Assembly: GCA_963817635.1 (NCBI GenBank)
Contig: CAWFPR010000020.1
Coordinates: forward strand, 62,001 to 126,000
Source: CAWFPR01 sp963817635
Lineage (GTDB): Bacteria; Acidobacteriota; Vicinamibacteria; Vicinamibacterales; 2-12-FULL-66-21
Length of the DNA stretch: 64,000 nt
Direction of reading: 5' to 3'
The position numbers were made by a program, and so were the translations under genes. Of this stretch, positions 32,127 to 41,507 are shown in pieces; position 1 is the first letter of the stretch; each line of letters opens with the position of its first letter. The notes under the pieces were generated by a model that was not told the DNA's origin, searched no databases, and saw nothing but the letters and a program-made list of their open reading frames with translations.

Positions 32127-33604
32127 CCGCCGCCGACCGAGCGCCGCCGCACGCAGATCGTCATCCGCTGGGGGGCGCTTCTGCTCGGCGTCGTGCTCTT
32201 TTCCGGCACGCTCTACTACATCAACTTCCGCGTCGCCATCGGCACGATCGCGGCAGCTTGGCTACGCGCTGCCGCTCGCGCTGCTCTTCAGCGGGCTGTG
32301 GCACCTGTCGCGCACGTGGGCGTGGGCGTGGTGCTTTCCGCAGCCGCGGACCGTCAGCTTCGCGCGGCTGGCGCGCGTGCGGCTGTCGGCCGAGGCGTTC
32401 AGCTACCTGACGCTGCGCGGCATCGCGGGAGAACCCGCTGAAGGTAGTGCTCCTCGGCGACCGGATCGATCCGCGCCAGGCGACGGCCGCCGTCGCGCTC
32501 GAACGGATTGCCTATCTCGTCGGCACGACGGTCATCGTCGGCATCGGCTCCGTGCTCGCCATCGCGGGGCTGGCGCTGTCGCGGCCGTGGTTCCGGGTCT
32601 TCAGGGCGTTCGCGATTGCCGCCGCCGTCACTTCGTTCTTCGCCGCGATCGTCATCACGGGACGCGGCACCTACCTCCGGTCGATGCTGGAGCGGTTCGA
32701 CGCGATCTTCGGCACGTCGGTCGCCACCGGACGCGTCTCGCGCTTCATCACGGCGGTCGAGCGGCAGATGCTGGAGCTGGTCCGCGGCAATCCGCGGCGT
32801 CTCGCGGTGCTGATCACCGCGACGGTGGCGGCCTACGTCTGTATGGCGCTCGAGGCCTGGGTGATCCTGCGCGCGGTGGGCACGCCGATTACGCCGAACG
32901 GCGCACTGGCGGTCGAGACGTTCTCGCGCGTCGCGAGTTTTGCGTCCGCGTTCATTCCGGCGAACCTGGGGGCGCTCGAAGCGTCGAGCCTCGCCGCGGT
33001 GGCGGCAGTGGGCGTGGGAGGCGGCGCGGCGTTGGCGCTCGCGCGGCGGCTTCGCGGATTGCTCTGGGCCGGCATCGGCCTGGCGATCTACCCGCGCCGA
33101 TCCGGCGGCCGCGCGACAGCGGCGGAGCCGGCGGCCCGGCCGGCGCGCCCGGATCCGCCCGCGACGCTCCTGTACTTCCCGCTCGACCCGGACGCGCCGG
33201 TCAGCCCGACGGCGCGGCTGGCCGGACTGCCGATCTGCGAACGCGTCCTTCGCCCCGCCGTCCGCGCCGGCTACGACCGCGTGATCGTCTGGGTGCCGCA
33301 CAACCGGGCGAAGTGCGCCCGCGCCCGAGCGCCGCCTGCAGCGGCTGGCCCGCGAATTCCGCCACACGGTGACCGTGGCGGAGGACGAGACGGAGTGGCG
33401 GCTCGCGCTCGAGCAGCTGCCGCCGGGGCAGCCCGTCACCGTCATCGGCGCGGGAACGGTCGTCTCGACCGCGCTCTTCGCCGAAGCGCGCACGATTGCC
33501 CCGGCGCCGCGCGGCGCGCGCGATGTCGCCGCCGGCGGCGACTGGCGCGAAAGCGGCCTGCTCCGGATGACGGCATCGGAGGCCATGTCGCCGACCCGTC
33601 GTGA
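32123..33604 (+). CDS. flippase-like (UPF0104) membrane domain plus C-terminal nucleotidyltransferase-like region, frame broken
   Basis: Start at the ATGA overlap. The first 330 bp need at least three frame corrections (FSGTLYYINFRVAIGTI, then ALPLALLFSGLWHLSRTWAW, then RLSAEAFSYLTLRGIAGE). From 32447 one frame runs to 33604: LVGTTVIVGIGSVLAIAGLA, AVLITATVAAYVCMALEAWV, SFASAFIPANLGALEASSLA, a UPF0104 pattern. After ~33110 a Pro/Ala linker leads to LLYFPLDPDAPVSPTARLAG, a nucleotidyltransferase-like start, whose continuation lies in another frame (VTVAEDETEWRLALEQLPPG). Probably one long gene with the next entry. Confidence 0.6.
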
Positions 33605-33790
33605 TGGCCGCGCTCGGCGAGCGCCGGCGCCGCGCGCTGCCGCTGCCGTCAGGCAAGGACGTCGCGGACGGCCTCGCGAAGCTCGCGCTCCGGGTCGTCG
33701 ACGCCGCAGGATCTCGCCGACGCGGAGCAGACGATCCGCCGCGCCAGCTACAAGAACACCGACGCGAAGCTCGCGCGGTTCAACCGCCGC

Positions 33791-34447
33791 ATGTCGCTGC
33801 CGATCAGCGTCGCGCTCATCCCGACGCCGCTCACCGCGAACCAGCTCTCGGTGGTGCTCGTCGCGCTCGGGTTCTACTCCGCGTGGCTGTTCAGCACGGG
33901 CCAGTACCTCGCCGGCGTCCTCGGCGCGTTCCTGTCGCTGTCAGCGAGCGTGCTCGACGGCTGCGACGGCGAAATCGCGCGGCTCAAGTACCAGGAGTCC
34001 GCGCTCGGCTGCTGGATCGAGACCTTCGGCGACTACTCGTACTACATCGCGATCTTCGTGGGGCTGACGATCGGGGCGGTGCGCCAGACCGGCTGGGACG
34101 TGTTCTACTGGATCGGCGCGCTCGCGCTCGCCGGAACGCTGGTGTCGTTCGCGCTGCTCATCTTCCTTCGCAACCGCATCACCGGCGGCCAGCCCGAAAA
34201 GCTCCACAGCATCGCCAAGGCGCGGTTCAAGGCGGAGCCGACGTTCTGGTCGCGCATCGTCTGGCGCATCTCGTTCGTCGCGACGCGCGCGGCGATGCCG
34301 TACGGCATCATGGCGCTGGCCCTCGTCTACGCGCTGCCGTTCGTCGTCTTCCTCGCGGCGATTGGCTCGAACGTCTACTGGATCAGTCTGGTGCTGAAAC
34401 TGCGGCACCTGCTGGGACGGCAGGCGGAGCAGTCCGTCACGGCTTGA
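33791..34447 (+). CDS. CDP-alcohol phosphatidyltransferase domain
   Basis: Frame from ATG 33791, but upstream residues in frame (TIRRASYKNTDAKLARFNRR) belong to the same protein, so the true start is further up and probably joins the preceding flippase/nucleotidyltransferase frame. The signature D-xx-DG-xx-AR-x8-G-xxx-D-xxx-D appears as LDGCDGEIARLKYQESALGC followed by WIETFGD: the first Asp of the last pair is Glu. At least five membrane helices. Transfers a polyol phosphate from CDP-alcohol to an acceptor, or the reverse, making a phospholipid or phosphodiester headgroup. Confidence 0.82.
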   Translation: MSLPISVALIPTPLTANQLSVVLVALGFYSAWLFSTGQYLAGVLGAFLSLSASVLDGCDGEIARLKYQESALGCWIETFGDYSYYIAIFVGLTIGAVRQTGWDVFYWIGALALAGTLVSFALLIFLRNRITGGQPEKLHSIAKARFKAEPTFWSRIVWRISFVATRAAMPYGIMALALVYALPFVVFLAAIGSNVYWISLVLKLRHLLGRQAEQSVTA

Positions 34448-34465
34448 TCGAATCAGCGGCAGCCT

Positions 34466-34560
34466 CTGTCGCGCAGCGATCAGATCACGGGCCTCACAGG
34501 AGCAACGGAGAGACGGAGACACGGAGGGTTGCTGTCGCGCTGCGATCGGATCACGGGCCT
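34466..34560 (+). repeat. pair of 29-bp direct repeats
   Basis: CTGTCGCGC(A/T)GCGATC(A/G)GATCACGGGCCT at 34466-34494 and 34532-34560, two mismatches, 66 bp apart, in the convergent gap before recR. Confidence 0.6.
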
Positions 34561-34630
34561 GACCCCGACCGCCGCCCGCCGAGCGCCAACGCCGCCGTCT
34601 CAGACTTCCCGCCGGCCCCTGGCACAAAGT

Positions 34631-34673
34631 CACGAAGGACACGAAGTAAGTTGTTTGCTTCGTGCTCTTCGTG
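34631..34673. terminator. long imperfect hairpin between convergent genes
   Basis: CACGAAGGACACGAAG and CTTCGTGCTCTTCGTG are 16-bp arms with two mismatches around an 11-nt loop. It lies between the phosphatidyltransferase stop and the recR stop and could stop transcription from both sides, although no T-run follows. Confidence 0.4.
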
Positions 34674-34736
34674 CGCTTCGTGTTTCTTCGTGATTGCGCC
34701 GCAGGCGCCGCGAGTGCGGCTGTCGGCGAATGGCCG

Positions 34737-35333
34737 TTAGACCTCCCGCCGTCCCTCGAGCGCCTTCCCCATCGTGACGTCGTCGGCGTATTCGAGGTCA
34801 CTCCCGACCGGGACTCCCATGGCGATGCGCGTGACGCGGACGCCTAGCGGCTTGAGGAGCTTGGCGAGGTAGATTGCGGTCGCCTCGCCCTCGACGTTGG
34901 GGTTGGTCGCCAGGATCACTTCCTCGACGCCGCCCTCCGCGACGCGCGTCAGCAATCCCCTGATCTTGAGATCGTCCGGGCCGATCCCGTGCAGCGGCGA
35001 CAGGGCGCCCATGAGCACGTGGTACACGCCCTTGAAGCCGTGCGTCTTCTCGACGCCATTCACGTTTTCGGGCTCTTCGACGACGCAGATGATGCGGCGA
35101 TCGCGGCGATCGTCGGTGCAGTAGCAGCAGGGATCGATGTCGGTGATGTTGCTGCAGGTGGAGCAGTACGTGACGCGATCCTTGACCTCGCGCATCGCCT
35201 CGGCGAGCCGATCGACTTCCTCGCGCGGCGTCCTGAGCACGTGGTACGCGAGCCGCTGGGCGCTCTTGGCACCGATCCCCGGCAGGCGCTGGAGCTGCTC
35301 GATGAGCCGGGTCAGCGGATCCGGTCGCGACAT
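34737..35333 (-). CDS. recR: recombination mediator protein RecR
   Basis: 198 residues, the family's usual length. Helix-hairpin-helix (RLPGIGAKSAQRLAYHVLRT), Cys4 zinc finger (YCSTCSNITDIDPCCYC), Toprim domain (IICVVEEPENVNGVE, ILATNPNVEGEATAIYL), C-terminal Walker B-like VTRIAMGVPVGSDLEYADD. Acts with RecO/RecF to load RecA on gapped DNA. Start overlaps the ybaB stop by one base (TGATG); part of the dnaX-ybaB-recR operon. Confidence 0.97.
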   Translation of the reverse strand: MSRPDPLTRLIEQLQRLPGIGAKSAQRLAYHVLRTPREEVDRLAEAMREVKDRVTYCSTCSNITDIDPCCYCTDDRRDRRIICVVEEPENVNGVEKTHGFKGVYHVLMGALSPLHGIGPDDLKIRGLLTRVAEGGVEEVILATNPNVEGEATAIYLAKLLKPLGVRVTRIAMGVPVGSDLEYADDVTMGKALEGRREV

Positions 35334-35632
35334 CAGAACATGCCCGGGATCTTCAGGCCGCCCATCATGCCGCTCATCTGCTGCTGCATGCCTTCGTCGG
35401 CCTTCCGGTGCGCGTCGTTGACTGCAGCCAGAATCAGGTCCTGCAGCATCTCGACGTCGTCTTTCGTGACCGCCTCGGGGTCGATCTTGATGGACAGCAG
35501 CTGTTTCGAGCCGTTGATCACGACCGTGACCATGCCGCCGCCCGAGCTGGCCTCGACCTTCATTTCGGCCATCTGCTTCTGCAGCTTGTCCTGCATCTGC
35601 TGGGCCTGCTTCATCATTTCCTGGATGTTCAT
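35333..35632 (-). CDS. ybaB: YbaB/EbfC nucleoid-associated protein
   Basis: 99 residues. N-terminal helix (MKQAQQMQDKLQKQMAEMKV), then the beta region EASSGGGMVTVVINGSKQLL and SIKIDPEAV, then a C-terminal helix and Met/Gly-rich tail. Strong ribosome site (GGAGGAGG). Dimeric DNA-binding protein, always between dnaX and recR in this operon type. Confidence 0.96.
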   Translation of the reverse strand: MNIQEMMKQAQQMQDKLQKQMAEMKVEASSGGGMVTVVINGSKQLLSIKIDPEAVTKDDVEMLQDLILAAVNDAHRKADEGMQQQMSGMMGGLKIPGMF

Positions 35633-35663
35633 CGAACCTCCTCCATTCCTGCCGGGCCAAGCC

Positions 35664-37413
35664 CTACGATTTGCCGTCGATTTCCTCGACGTCCCTGATC
35701 TCCGCGGCGAACACGTCGAGCATGGCCTGGACTCCGGAATCGGCGAGCGCCTGCTGCTTCAGCTCCGCCTGGCGATCCGGTTCGGCAGTGGCATCGGCTG
35801 GCACGCCTGACCGGGCGGGAGCCGACGCGGCCGTGCCCTCGACCGAGACGACGGCCATGCGCCGGCCGGCCAGCTCCGTCGCCAGCGTCTCGAGCTGCGT
35901 GCGTGACTGGTCGAGCTGCGCGCGAAGCGCCCGGTGCTGGGGCGCGAACGTGAACACGATGCGGGCCGTTTCGACGTCGATCCGCTGAGCCTGCGCCACG
36001 ACCGTGCCGTAGAAGTAACTTCTTCGCCTTGCGGATCTCGCCGAGAAATGCGTCCTTGATCTCGGCGGGGCCGACCTGCTGCACGTGAGGGATGTGGCCG
36101 TTCCTGCCGTCGCCCATGGCGGCGGCCGGCTCGGCGGCCGGCCTGGCCGGCTCCTTCCGGGCTTCAACGGCCCGCACCGTGGCGGCGGCTGCAGCCGGTG
36201 GCCTCGGCGCGGGACGCGCGGACGCGGCGACCTGGCGGGCTGGCGCCGCGGCGCGTGCTGACGGAAGCGGACCGCCCTTCTCGAGCCGCTCGATCAGGTC
36301 GCTGATCGGCACCAGTTTGCGCAGATGGATCCAGCGCAGGAGCGCCATCTCGAGGTGATAGCGTGGCTGGGCCGAACCGCGGATCTCGTAGTCGGCCTTC
36401 GTCAGGATCTCGAAGGCGCGCATCAGGTCTTCGGCTGAGAACTGCGCCGCCAGCGCCTTGACGCGCTCGCGATCGCCTTCGGCACAGATTTCGGGATCCG
36501 AAAGCCGCGACGGGTCGATTCCCGCGACGAGCAGATCGCGGGTGAGGCGCGCCAGCTCGCGGATGACGAGCCGGAGATCGTAGCCGGACTCGACCGACTG
36601 CGCCGCCAGGTCGAAGATCGCGGCGGCGTCTTCCCGCGCAACGGCTTCGGCGATGTCGAGCAGGAGATCCCGGCGCACCAGCCCGAGCACCGTCGCGACA
36701 TCGTCTGCGACCAGCCGCGCGCCGGCGAACGCAATCACCTGGTCGAAGGCGCTCTGGGCGTCGCGCATGCTGCCGTCGCCGGCGCGCGCGATCAGCATCA
36801 GCGCGGCGTCGTCGACCTCGATCTTCTCGGCGTCGGCAATCCGGCGAAGCTGGTCCGCGATCGGCTTGAGCCCGATCGCCTTCAGCTCGAAGACCTGAGA
36901 ACGGGACTGGATGGTCGCCGGCACCTTGTCGATCTCGGTCGTCGCCATCATGAACACGACGTGCGGCGGCGGCTCCTCGACCGACTTGAGGAGCGCGTCG
37001 AAGGCCGAGTTCGACAGACGATGGACTTCGTCGATGATGAAAATCTTGTAGCGGTCGCGGGCGGGCGCGGTGCCGAGGCCGGCGATGATATTCTCGCGGA
37101 CCTTGTCGACCTGGGTGTTGGTCGCGGCGTCGATCTCGAGCACGTCCATGTCGCGCCCCTGGGCGATTTCGACGCAGGCGTCGCAGACGCCGCAGGGATC
37201 CGCGGTCGGCCCCTTGTCGCAGTTCAATCCGCGTGCGAGGATGCGGGCGGTCGTCGTCTTGCCGACGCCGCGCGGGCCGGAAAACACGAACGACTGGGCG
37301 ATGCGCCGGGCCGCGATGGCGTTGCGGAGCGTCTGCGTGACGCCGCGCTGGCCGATCACGTCCTCGAAGCGCTGCGGGCGCCATTTGCGCGCCAGGACCT
37401 GGTATGTGGCCAC
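35664..37413 (-). CDS. dnaX: DNA polymerase III subunit tau/gamma, one frame break near the C-terminus
   Basis: GTG 37413 gives ATYQVLARKWRPQRFEDVIG. Walker A GPRGVGKTTTARI, zinc-binding C-x8-C-xx-C-xx-C (CDKGPTADPCGVCDAC), Walker B IFIIDEVHRLS, SRC-like IQSRSQVFELK, then domain III and an Ala/Pro linker. At ~36016 the frame shifts: KAKK continues in another frame as YFYGTVVAQAQRIDVETARI to a stop at 35664. Removing one T in AAGAAGTTACTTC restores it. Without the correction the frame runs to 35629 with nonsense sequence. dnaX is essential, so a sequence error is likely. Confidence 0.93.
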
Positions 37414-37445
37414 GTGAGTGTATCGAAGGTTGAAAGGCTGAGGTC

Positions 37446-37569
37446 GGGGCCCTACCGCGACCCGGGAGGCCTGCGGCACATCCGAGGATCTGCTTAGCGC
37501 TGCTGCCTTCCGGCCCTGACGCGGTTCGCAGGCTGAGATTGCACAGGTTCCGGGCCGCGGTACGGCCCC
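37446..37569 (-). ncRNA. ffs: signal recognition particle RNA (4.5S type)
   Basis: The minus strand contains the SRP Alu-less helix 8 core: GTCAGGGCCGGAAGGCAGCA with the symmetric and asymmetric loops on both sides, and long pairing between 5' GGGCCGTACCGCGGCCCGG and 3' CCGGGTCGCGGTAGGGCCC. Length ~124 nt. Located directly upstream of dnaX, a conserved arrangement. Confidence 0.92.
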
Positions 37570-37670
37570 GAATCATCGAGTGTACCTTTGGCTCGACCGT
37601 CAGGCAAGCGCAACTGCGGGCAGCGGCCATCTTCTCGACGTTCGGACGATAGCGGAAAGGAGCGCCAGGC

Positions 37671-39599
37671 ATGCCGGCATCACAGGCACACATTTCCACC
37701 TCGACGCCGATGGGCGGATCCATCCTGCCCGATGGCGCCACCTTCCGGGTGTGGGCCCCGGCGGCGCTCGAGGTCCACGCGCTCGGCGATTTCAACGGAT
37801 GGACGCGGACGGAGAATTCGAAGCTCGTGCGCCAGCCGGACGGCCGATGGGCCGGGTTCTTCAGCGGCGCCGCCGACGGAATGACCTACAAATTTTATGT
37901 GGTCGGCGCCGGGAGCGAAGGCTTCAAGCGGGATCCGTACGCGCGGGAACTGACGGTGAGCTGGCCCACGCCGGAGTGCATCCTGCGGTCGGCGAGTTCG
38001 TACCCGTGGCAGGACTGGACGTGGCGGACGCCTCCCTTCAACGACCTGATCTGCTATCAGTTCCACGTCGGCACGTTCTACGGGCCGGACCGCGAGCACC
38101 GGGTCGCCACGTTCCTGGACGTGCTCGACCGCCTGGAATACCTCGCCGATCTCGGCGTCAACGCGATCGAGCCGCTGCCGATCGTGGAATACAGCACGCC
38201 AAGGAGCATGGGCTACAACGGGTCGGACCTGTTCTCGCCGGAGATGGACTACCAGGTGCCCGACGCGGAGATCGACGCCTACCTGCCCACGGTCAACCGG
38301 CTGCTGACGGGCAGAGGCAGGAGCGCGCTGCTGCGCCACCAGCTCGCCGTGCCGATCAACCAGCTCAAGGTGCTCGTGGATATCTGCCACGCCTGGGGCA
38401 TCGCGGTCATCTTCGACGTCGTCCACAACCACGCGTCCGGCGACGTGCGCGGGCAGGACGAGTCGCTGTACTTCTTCGACCGGCAGCGCCCCGGCAACGA
38501 CAACGACAGCCAGTACTTCACCGATCAGGAGCACACGGGACCGATCTTCGCGTTCTGGAAACCCGAGGTCCGGCAGTTCCTGATCGACAACGCGCGGTTC
38601 TTCGTCGAGGAGTACCACGTTGACGGGTTCCGCTACGACCAGGTGACGGTGATCGACCGGCAGAACGTGGGGAGCGGCTGGCAGTTCTGCCAGGACCTCA
38701 ACGGCACCGTGCGCGGGACGGATCCCGCGGCAATCAACGTCGCCGAATACTGGGGGCCTGAGCCGGCGGTCGTTCGACCTCGCGCCGAGGGCGGGGCCGA
38801 CTTCGATGCCGCCTGGCACGACGGGCTGCGGCGCGCGATTCGCGGCGCGATCGGACAGGCGGCCGGCGGGCAGCAGGCGTTCTTCGACTGGCAGCCGGTC
38901 GTCGATCAGCTCCGCGCGCCCGGCTTCCGCGACGCGTGGCGCGCCGTGCAGTGCATCGAGAGCCATGACGAGGTCTATCGGGACCGCGGTCCGCGCATCG
39001 CGACGCTCGCGGGCGGCGGCGACAGCCGAGGCTGGTACGCGCGCAGCCGTTCCCGGGTCGCGCTCGGCCTGCTCGTTACCGCACCCGGCATTCCGATGAT
39101 CTTCATGGGGCAGGAGTTCCTCGAGGACAAGCAGTGGGCCGACGCTCCGGAGTTCTACGCCGACGCGCTGCTCGACTGGGACGGGCTCTCATCGGACAGA
39201 GCGATGATCGACTTCCATCGATTCACGCGCGAGCTGATGTGGCTGCGGCGAAAGCACCCTGCGCTTCGCGCCGAAGGGGTGGCCACGCGGGCGATCGACA
39301 ACGTCGGCCGCGTGCTCGCGTTCGAGCGCTGGATTCCGGGAACGGGACGCAACGTGATGGTCGTCGCGAGCCTCAACGAATCGACCCACGGCGGCTACCT
39401 GATTCCGTTCCCGGCCGGCGGAGAGTGGCGCGAGGTCTTCAACAGCGACGTGTACGACAACTGGATGAATCCGCTCGCGGCGGGCAATGGCGGACGTGTG
39501 TGGGCGTACGGACCGGGACTCAACGGCCTGGCCGCCTCGGCGTCGGTGGTGATTCCGGCAAACGGCATCCTCGTGTTCACGCGCGACGACGGCGATTGA
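37671..39599 (+). CDS. GH13 alpha-amylase-family enzyme (branching-enzyme-like) with CBM48
   Basis: 642 residues; AAGGAG 8 nt before ATG. N-terminal CBM48 (ATFRVWAPAALEVHALGDFN, GWTR), then a (beta/alpha)8 barrel: GVNAIEPLPIVEY, VIFDVVHNHAS, nucleophile Asp in VDGFRYDQV, acid Glu in INVAEYWG, transition-state Asp in IESHDEV, then PMIFMGQEFLED and a beta-sandwich C-domain. Acts on alpha-1,4 glucans, either forming or cleaving branches; the CBM48-plus-catalytic arrangement is that of branching enzymes. No glycogen synthase nearby. Confidence 0.9.
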   Translation: MPASQAHISTSTPMGGSILPDGATFRVWAPAALEVHALGDFNGWTRTENSKLVRQPDGRWAGFFSGAADGMTYKFYVVGAGSEGFKRDPYARELTVSWPTPECILRSASSYPWQDWTWRTPPFNDLICYQFHVGTFYGPDREHRVATFLDVLDRLEYLADLGVNAIEPLPIVEYSTPRSMGYNGSDLFSPEMDYQVPDAEIDAYLPTVNRLLTGRGRSALLRHQLAVPINQLKVLVDICHAWGIAVIFDVVHNHASGDVRGQDESLYFFDRQRPGNDNDSQYFTDQEHTGPIFAFWKPEVRQFLIDNARFFVEEYHVDGFRYDQVTVIDRQNVGSGWQFCQDLNGTVRGTDPAAINVAEYWGPEPAVVRPRAEGGADFDAAWHDGLRRAIRGAIGQAAGGQQAFFDWQPVVDQLRAPGFRDAWRAVQCIESHDEVYRDRGPRIATLAGGGDSRGWYARSRSRVALGLLVTAPGIPMIFMGQEFLEDKQWADAPEFYADALLDWDGLSSDRAMIDFHRFTRELMWLRRKHPALRAEGVATRAIDNVGRVLAFERWIPGTGRNVMVVASLNESTHGGYLIPFPAGGEWREVFNSDVYDNWMNPLAAGNGGRVWAYGPGLNGLAASASVVIPANGILVFTRDDGD

Positions 39600-39620
39600 G
39601 GCGGACGGTTCGCAGGACGT

Positions 39621-39640
39621 GGTAATATTCAGGTATTACC
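39621..39640. promoter_or_regulatory. inverted repeat abutting the CopG-family antitoxin start
   Basis: GGTAATA-TTCAGG-TATTACC, perfect 7-bp arms, ending at the base before ATG 39641. It overlaps any possible -10 (TAATAT) and is the natural operator for a ribbon-helix-helix autorepressor. Confidence 0.55.
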
Positions 39641-39841
39641 ATGCCGACGATCACGGTGAAGCTCGACAAGAAACGCGCGGCGCGACTGGCGCGCTGGGCA
39701 CGGCGCAGCAAGATCCCCAAGTCCGACGTGATTCGAGCCCTGATCGATCGGGCGGGACCGATCGAAACAGGGGATGACCTCCTCGAATGGGTCGCGCAGG
39801 CAAACGGCAAGGGTCTCGGGTTGGCCCAGATCAAGCCGTGA
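39641..39841 (+). CDS. CopG/ribbon-helix-helix antitoxin
   Basis: 66 residues. N-terminal beta strand TITVKLDKKRAARLARWARR, then SKIPKSDVIRALIDRA (RHH fold), and a short acidic C-terminal part (DDLLEWVAQANGKG) that would wrap the toxin. Stop overlaps the toxin's GTG start (GTGA). Probably represses its own operon at the adjacent inverted repeat. Confidence 0.85.
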   Translation: MPTITVKLDKKRAARLARWARRSKIPKSDVIRALIDRAGPIETGDDLLEWVAQANGKGLGLAQIKP

Positions 39842-40221
39842 GCCGGCCTGTCCTGCTCGACACGTCGTTCCTCGTCGCCCTCGAGCGCGAAACAGCCGGC
39901 GGCCGGACCGGTCCGGCGCGGAAGTTCCTTCCGTCGCTTCGTGGCCGCCCGCTGACGATCTCGATCGTGACCGTCGAGGAGATTCTCGAGGGCGCGGTGG
40001 ACGAGGCGACCGCGTTCGCCTCATTGCAGCGGTTTGCCATCCAGGGCGTTCACCTCGCCCAGGCGCGGCGGTGCGCACTGCTCCAGCGCCGCGCCTCGCG
40101 ACGGATGGGCGAGAACGACGCCTGGCTGGTGGCGACTGCCGACGTGCTCGACGCGGACGTCGTCGGAGCAGATCGCGCGGCGTTCGAGCGGCTGGGACCG
40201 CGGTATCTCCGCTTTCGCTGA
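39838..40221 (+). CDS. PIN-domain toxin (VapC-like)
   Basis: 127 residues from GTG 39838. PIN acidic residues are all present: Asp in VLLDTSFLVALE, Glu in SIVTVEEILEGAV, Asp in GENDAWLVATA and a last Asp in VVGADRAAF. A metal-dependent RNase controlled by the overlapping CopG-type antitoxin. Frames further upstream belong to the antitoxin gene. Confidence 0.88.
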   Translation: MSRPVLLDTSFLVALERETAGGRTGPARKFLPSLRGRPLTISIVTVEEILEGAVDEATAFASLQRFAIQGVHLAQARRCALLQRRASRRMGENDAWLVATADVLDADVVGADRAAFERLGPRYLRFR

Positions 40222-40229
40222 AGGGCCGC

Positions 40230-41507
40230 TTACGGTGAACGCCGCGCCTGTCCCCACCCGCCGATCAGCACGCCGGCCGCGACGGCCAGCACGCTTCCGA
40301 ACTCGATCGCGAGCGCGCCCGGCGGGACCGCCCAGGCGCCGCCGAGAGTGGCGATGCGCCAGACCACGTACGTGGCCAGAATGCTCACCGACCACGCCAG
40401 GAGCGGCAGGGTCGTGCGGCCGCTGAGCGTGAACGGCAACAGCCAGAGCAGATACCAGGGGTACACGACGGGCGACGCGATCAGGGCGGCCGCCATCGGC
40501 CAGGCCCATGTGTCCGGCCGCCCGATGCCGAGGCGAGCTTGCAGCACGGCCGCCACCGCGAGGCCGCCCAGCACACCCAGACCCGTGGCCCAGCGCGGAC
40601 CGAGGATTGCCGCCGCCGGCACGAACAGCGTCTCGTTGAAGCGGAATCGATCCACGAAGATTCCGAGGGAGCCGACCGGCAGCGATCCTCGCGTCAGATA
40701 CGGTGCCGCGAGCAGCAGCAGGAGCGCAGCGCCGGCAGCCGCGTCGGCGAGCCGGATGCGGCGCCAGTACAGCGGCAGCAGCACAATCGGCAGCGGCTTG
40801 ATCGCCACCGCCATGGCAAACGCCAGCACGCTCGCGAGGCCGCGCCCTTCGATCAGCAGCAGGGCGGATGCGGTCAGGAACATGGCGCCCGCCACATCGA
40901 CGTGCGCCTGGCCGGCCGTCGCGAGCAGCAGGAGCGGGCTCCACGCGTACACCAGCATCCAGCGCGGAGACGCCCTCCAGATCCGCAGCAGCCGCCAGAC
41001 CACCAGCGCGAGCAGCAGATCGCAGACGGCGAACGCCACCTTGAACGCGTACGCGTTCTGGCTCAGCCGGTACACGACTCGAAACAGGAGCTGCGCGCCG
41101 GGCGGATACGGCGTCGGCACGCGGGGATTGTTGATGCGTCGTGACTCGTCGGTCTGAAGCGCAGCCACCGCGGGATCCGCGGGCGCGAGCGCGTACGGAT
41201 CGTAGCCTGCCTGCTGGACGCGCGCGTCCCAGACGTACCGATACACATCCGTGCTGGGCGCCTCCAGCCAAAAGGGGATGCGAAGCGCGACCGCCAGCAC
41301 CAGACACCCTTGGACGAAACGGCGGGACAGGGGATCGGTCGATCTCAGCGCCGCGACGATGCTCACGGCGTAGCCGGCGGCCAGTACCGCAAGCAGCGGC
41401 ACGAACCCGGGCTGGTCGGCACCCGGCGCTCTCGCCGCCATCGCCACCGCCGTCGCGGACATGGTCAGCGCACCCGCGACGATGACGAGGCGGTTATCGA
41501 TCCGCAT
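40230..41507 (-). CDS. GT87-like polyprenol-phosphate-sugar-dependent glycosyltransferase
   Basis: 425 residues from ATG 41507. GT-C fold with ~11 membrane helices. First periplasmic loop LEAPSTDVYRYVWDARVQQA contains the Asp expected for lipid-phosphate-sugar-using transferases. Later helices: VLAFAMAVAIKPLPIVLLPL and ALIASPVVYPWYLLWLLPFT. Fits the alpha-mannosyltransferase (MptA/B-like, GT87) group. The neighbouring GT2 gene could supply the polyprenol-phosphate sugar. Overlaps the upstream gene by 43 bp, which is unusual and may reflect a late frame error in that gene. Confidence 0.82.
   Translation of the reverse strand: MRIDNRLVIVAGALTMSATAVAMAARAPGADQPGFVPLLAVLAAGYAVSIVAALRSTDPLSRRFVQGCLVLAVALRIPFWLEAPSTDVYRYVWDARVQQAGYDPYALAPADPAVAALQTDESRRINNPRVPTPYPPGAQLLFRVVYRLSQNAYAFKVAFAVCDLLLALVVWRLLRIWRASPRWMLVYAWSPLLLLATAGQAHVDVAGAMFLTASALLLIEGRGLASVLAFAMAVAIKPLPIVLLPLYWRRIRLADAAAGAALLLLLAAPYLTRGSLPVGSLGIFVDRFRFNETLFVPAAAILGPRWATGLGVLGGLAVAAVLQARLGIGRPDTWAWPMAAALIASPVVYPWYLLWLLPFTLSGRTTLPLLAWSVSILATYVVWRIATLGGAWAVPPGALAIEFGSVLAVAAGVLIGGWGQARRSP

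Noticed and set aside
35980..36030. Programmed frameshift in dnaX, as used by some bacteria to make gamma and tau
   Set aside because: The zero-frame product would not be shorter (it runs 35 bp further with nonsense), and there is no slippery A6 run or Shine-Dalgarno stimulator; a sequence error fits better.
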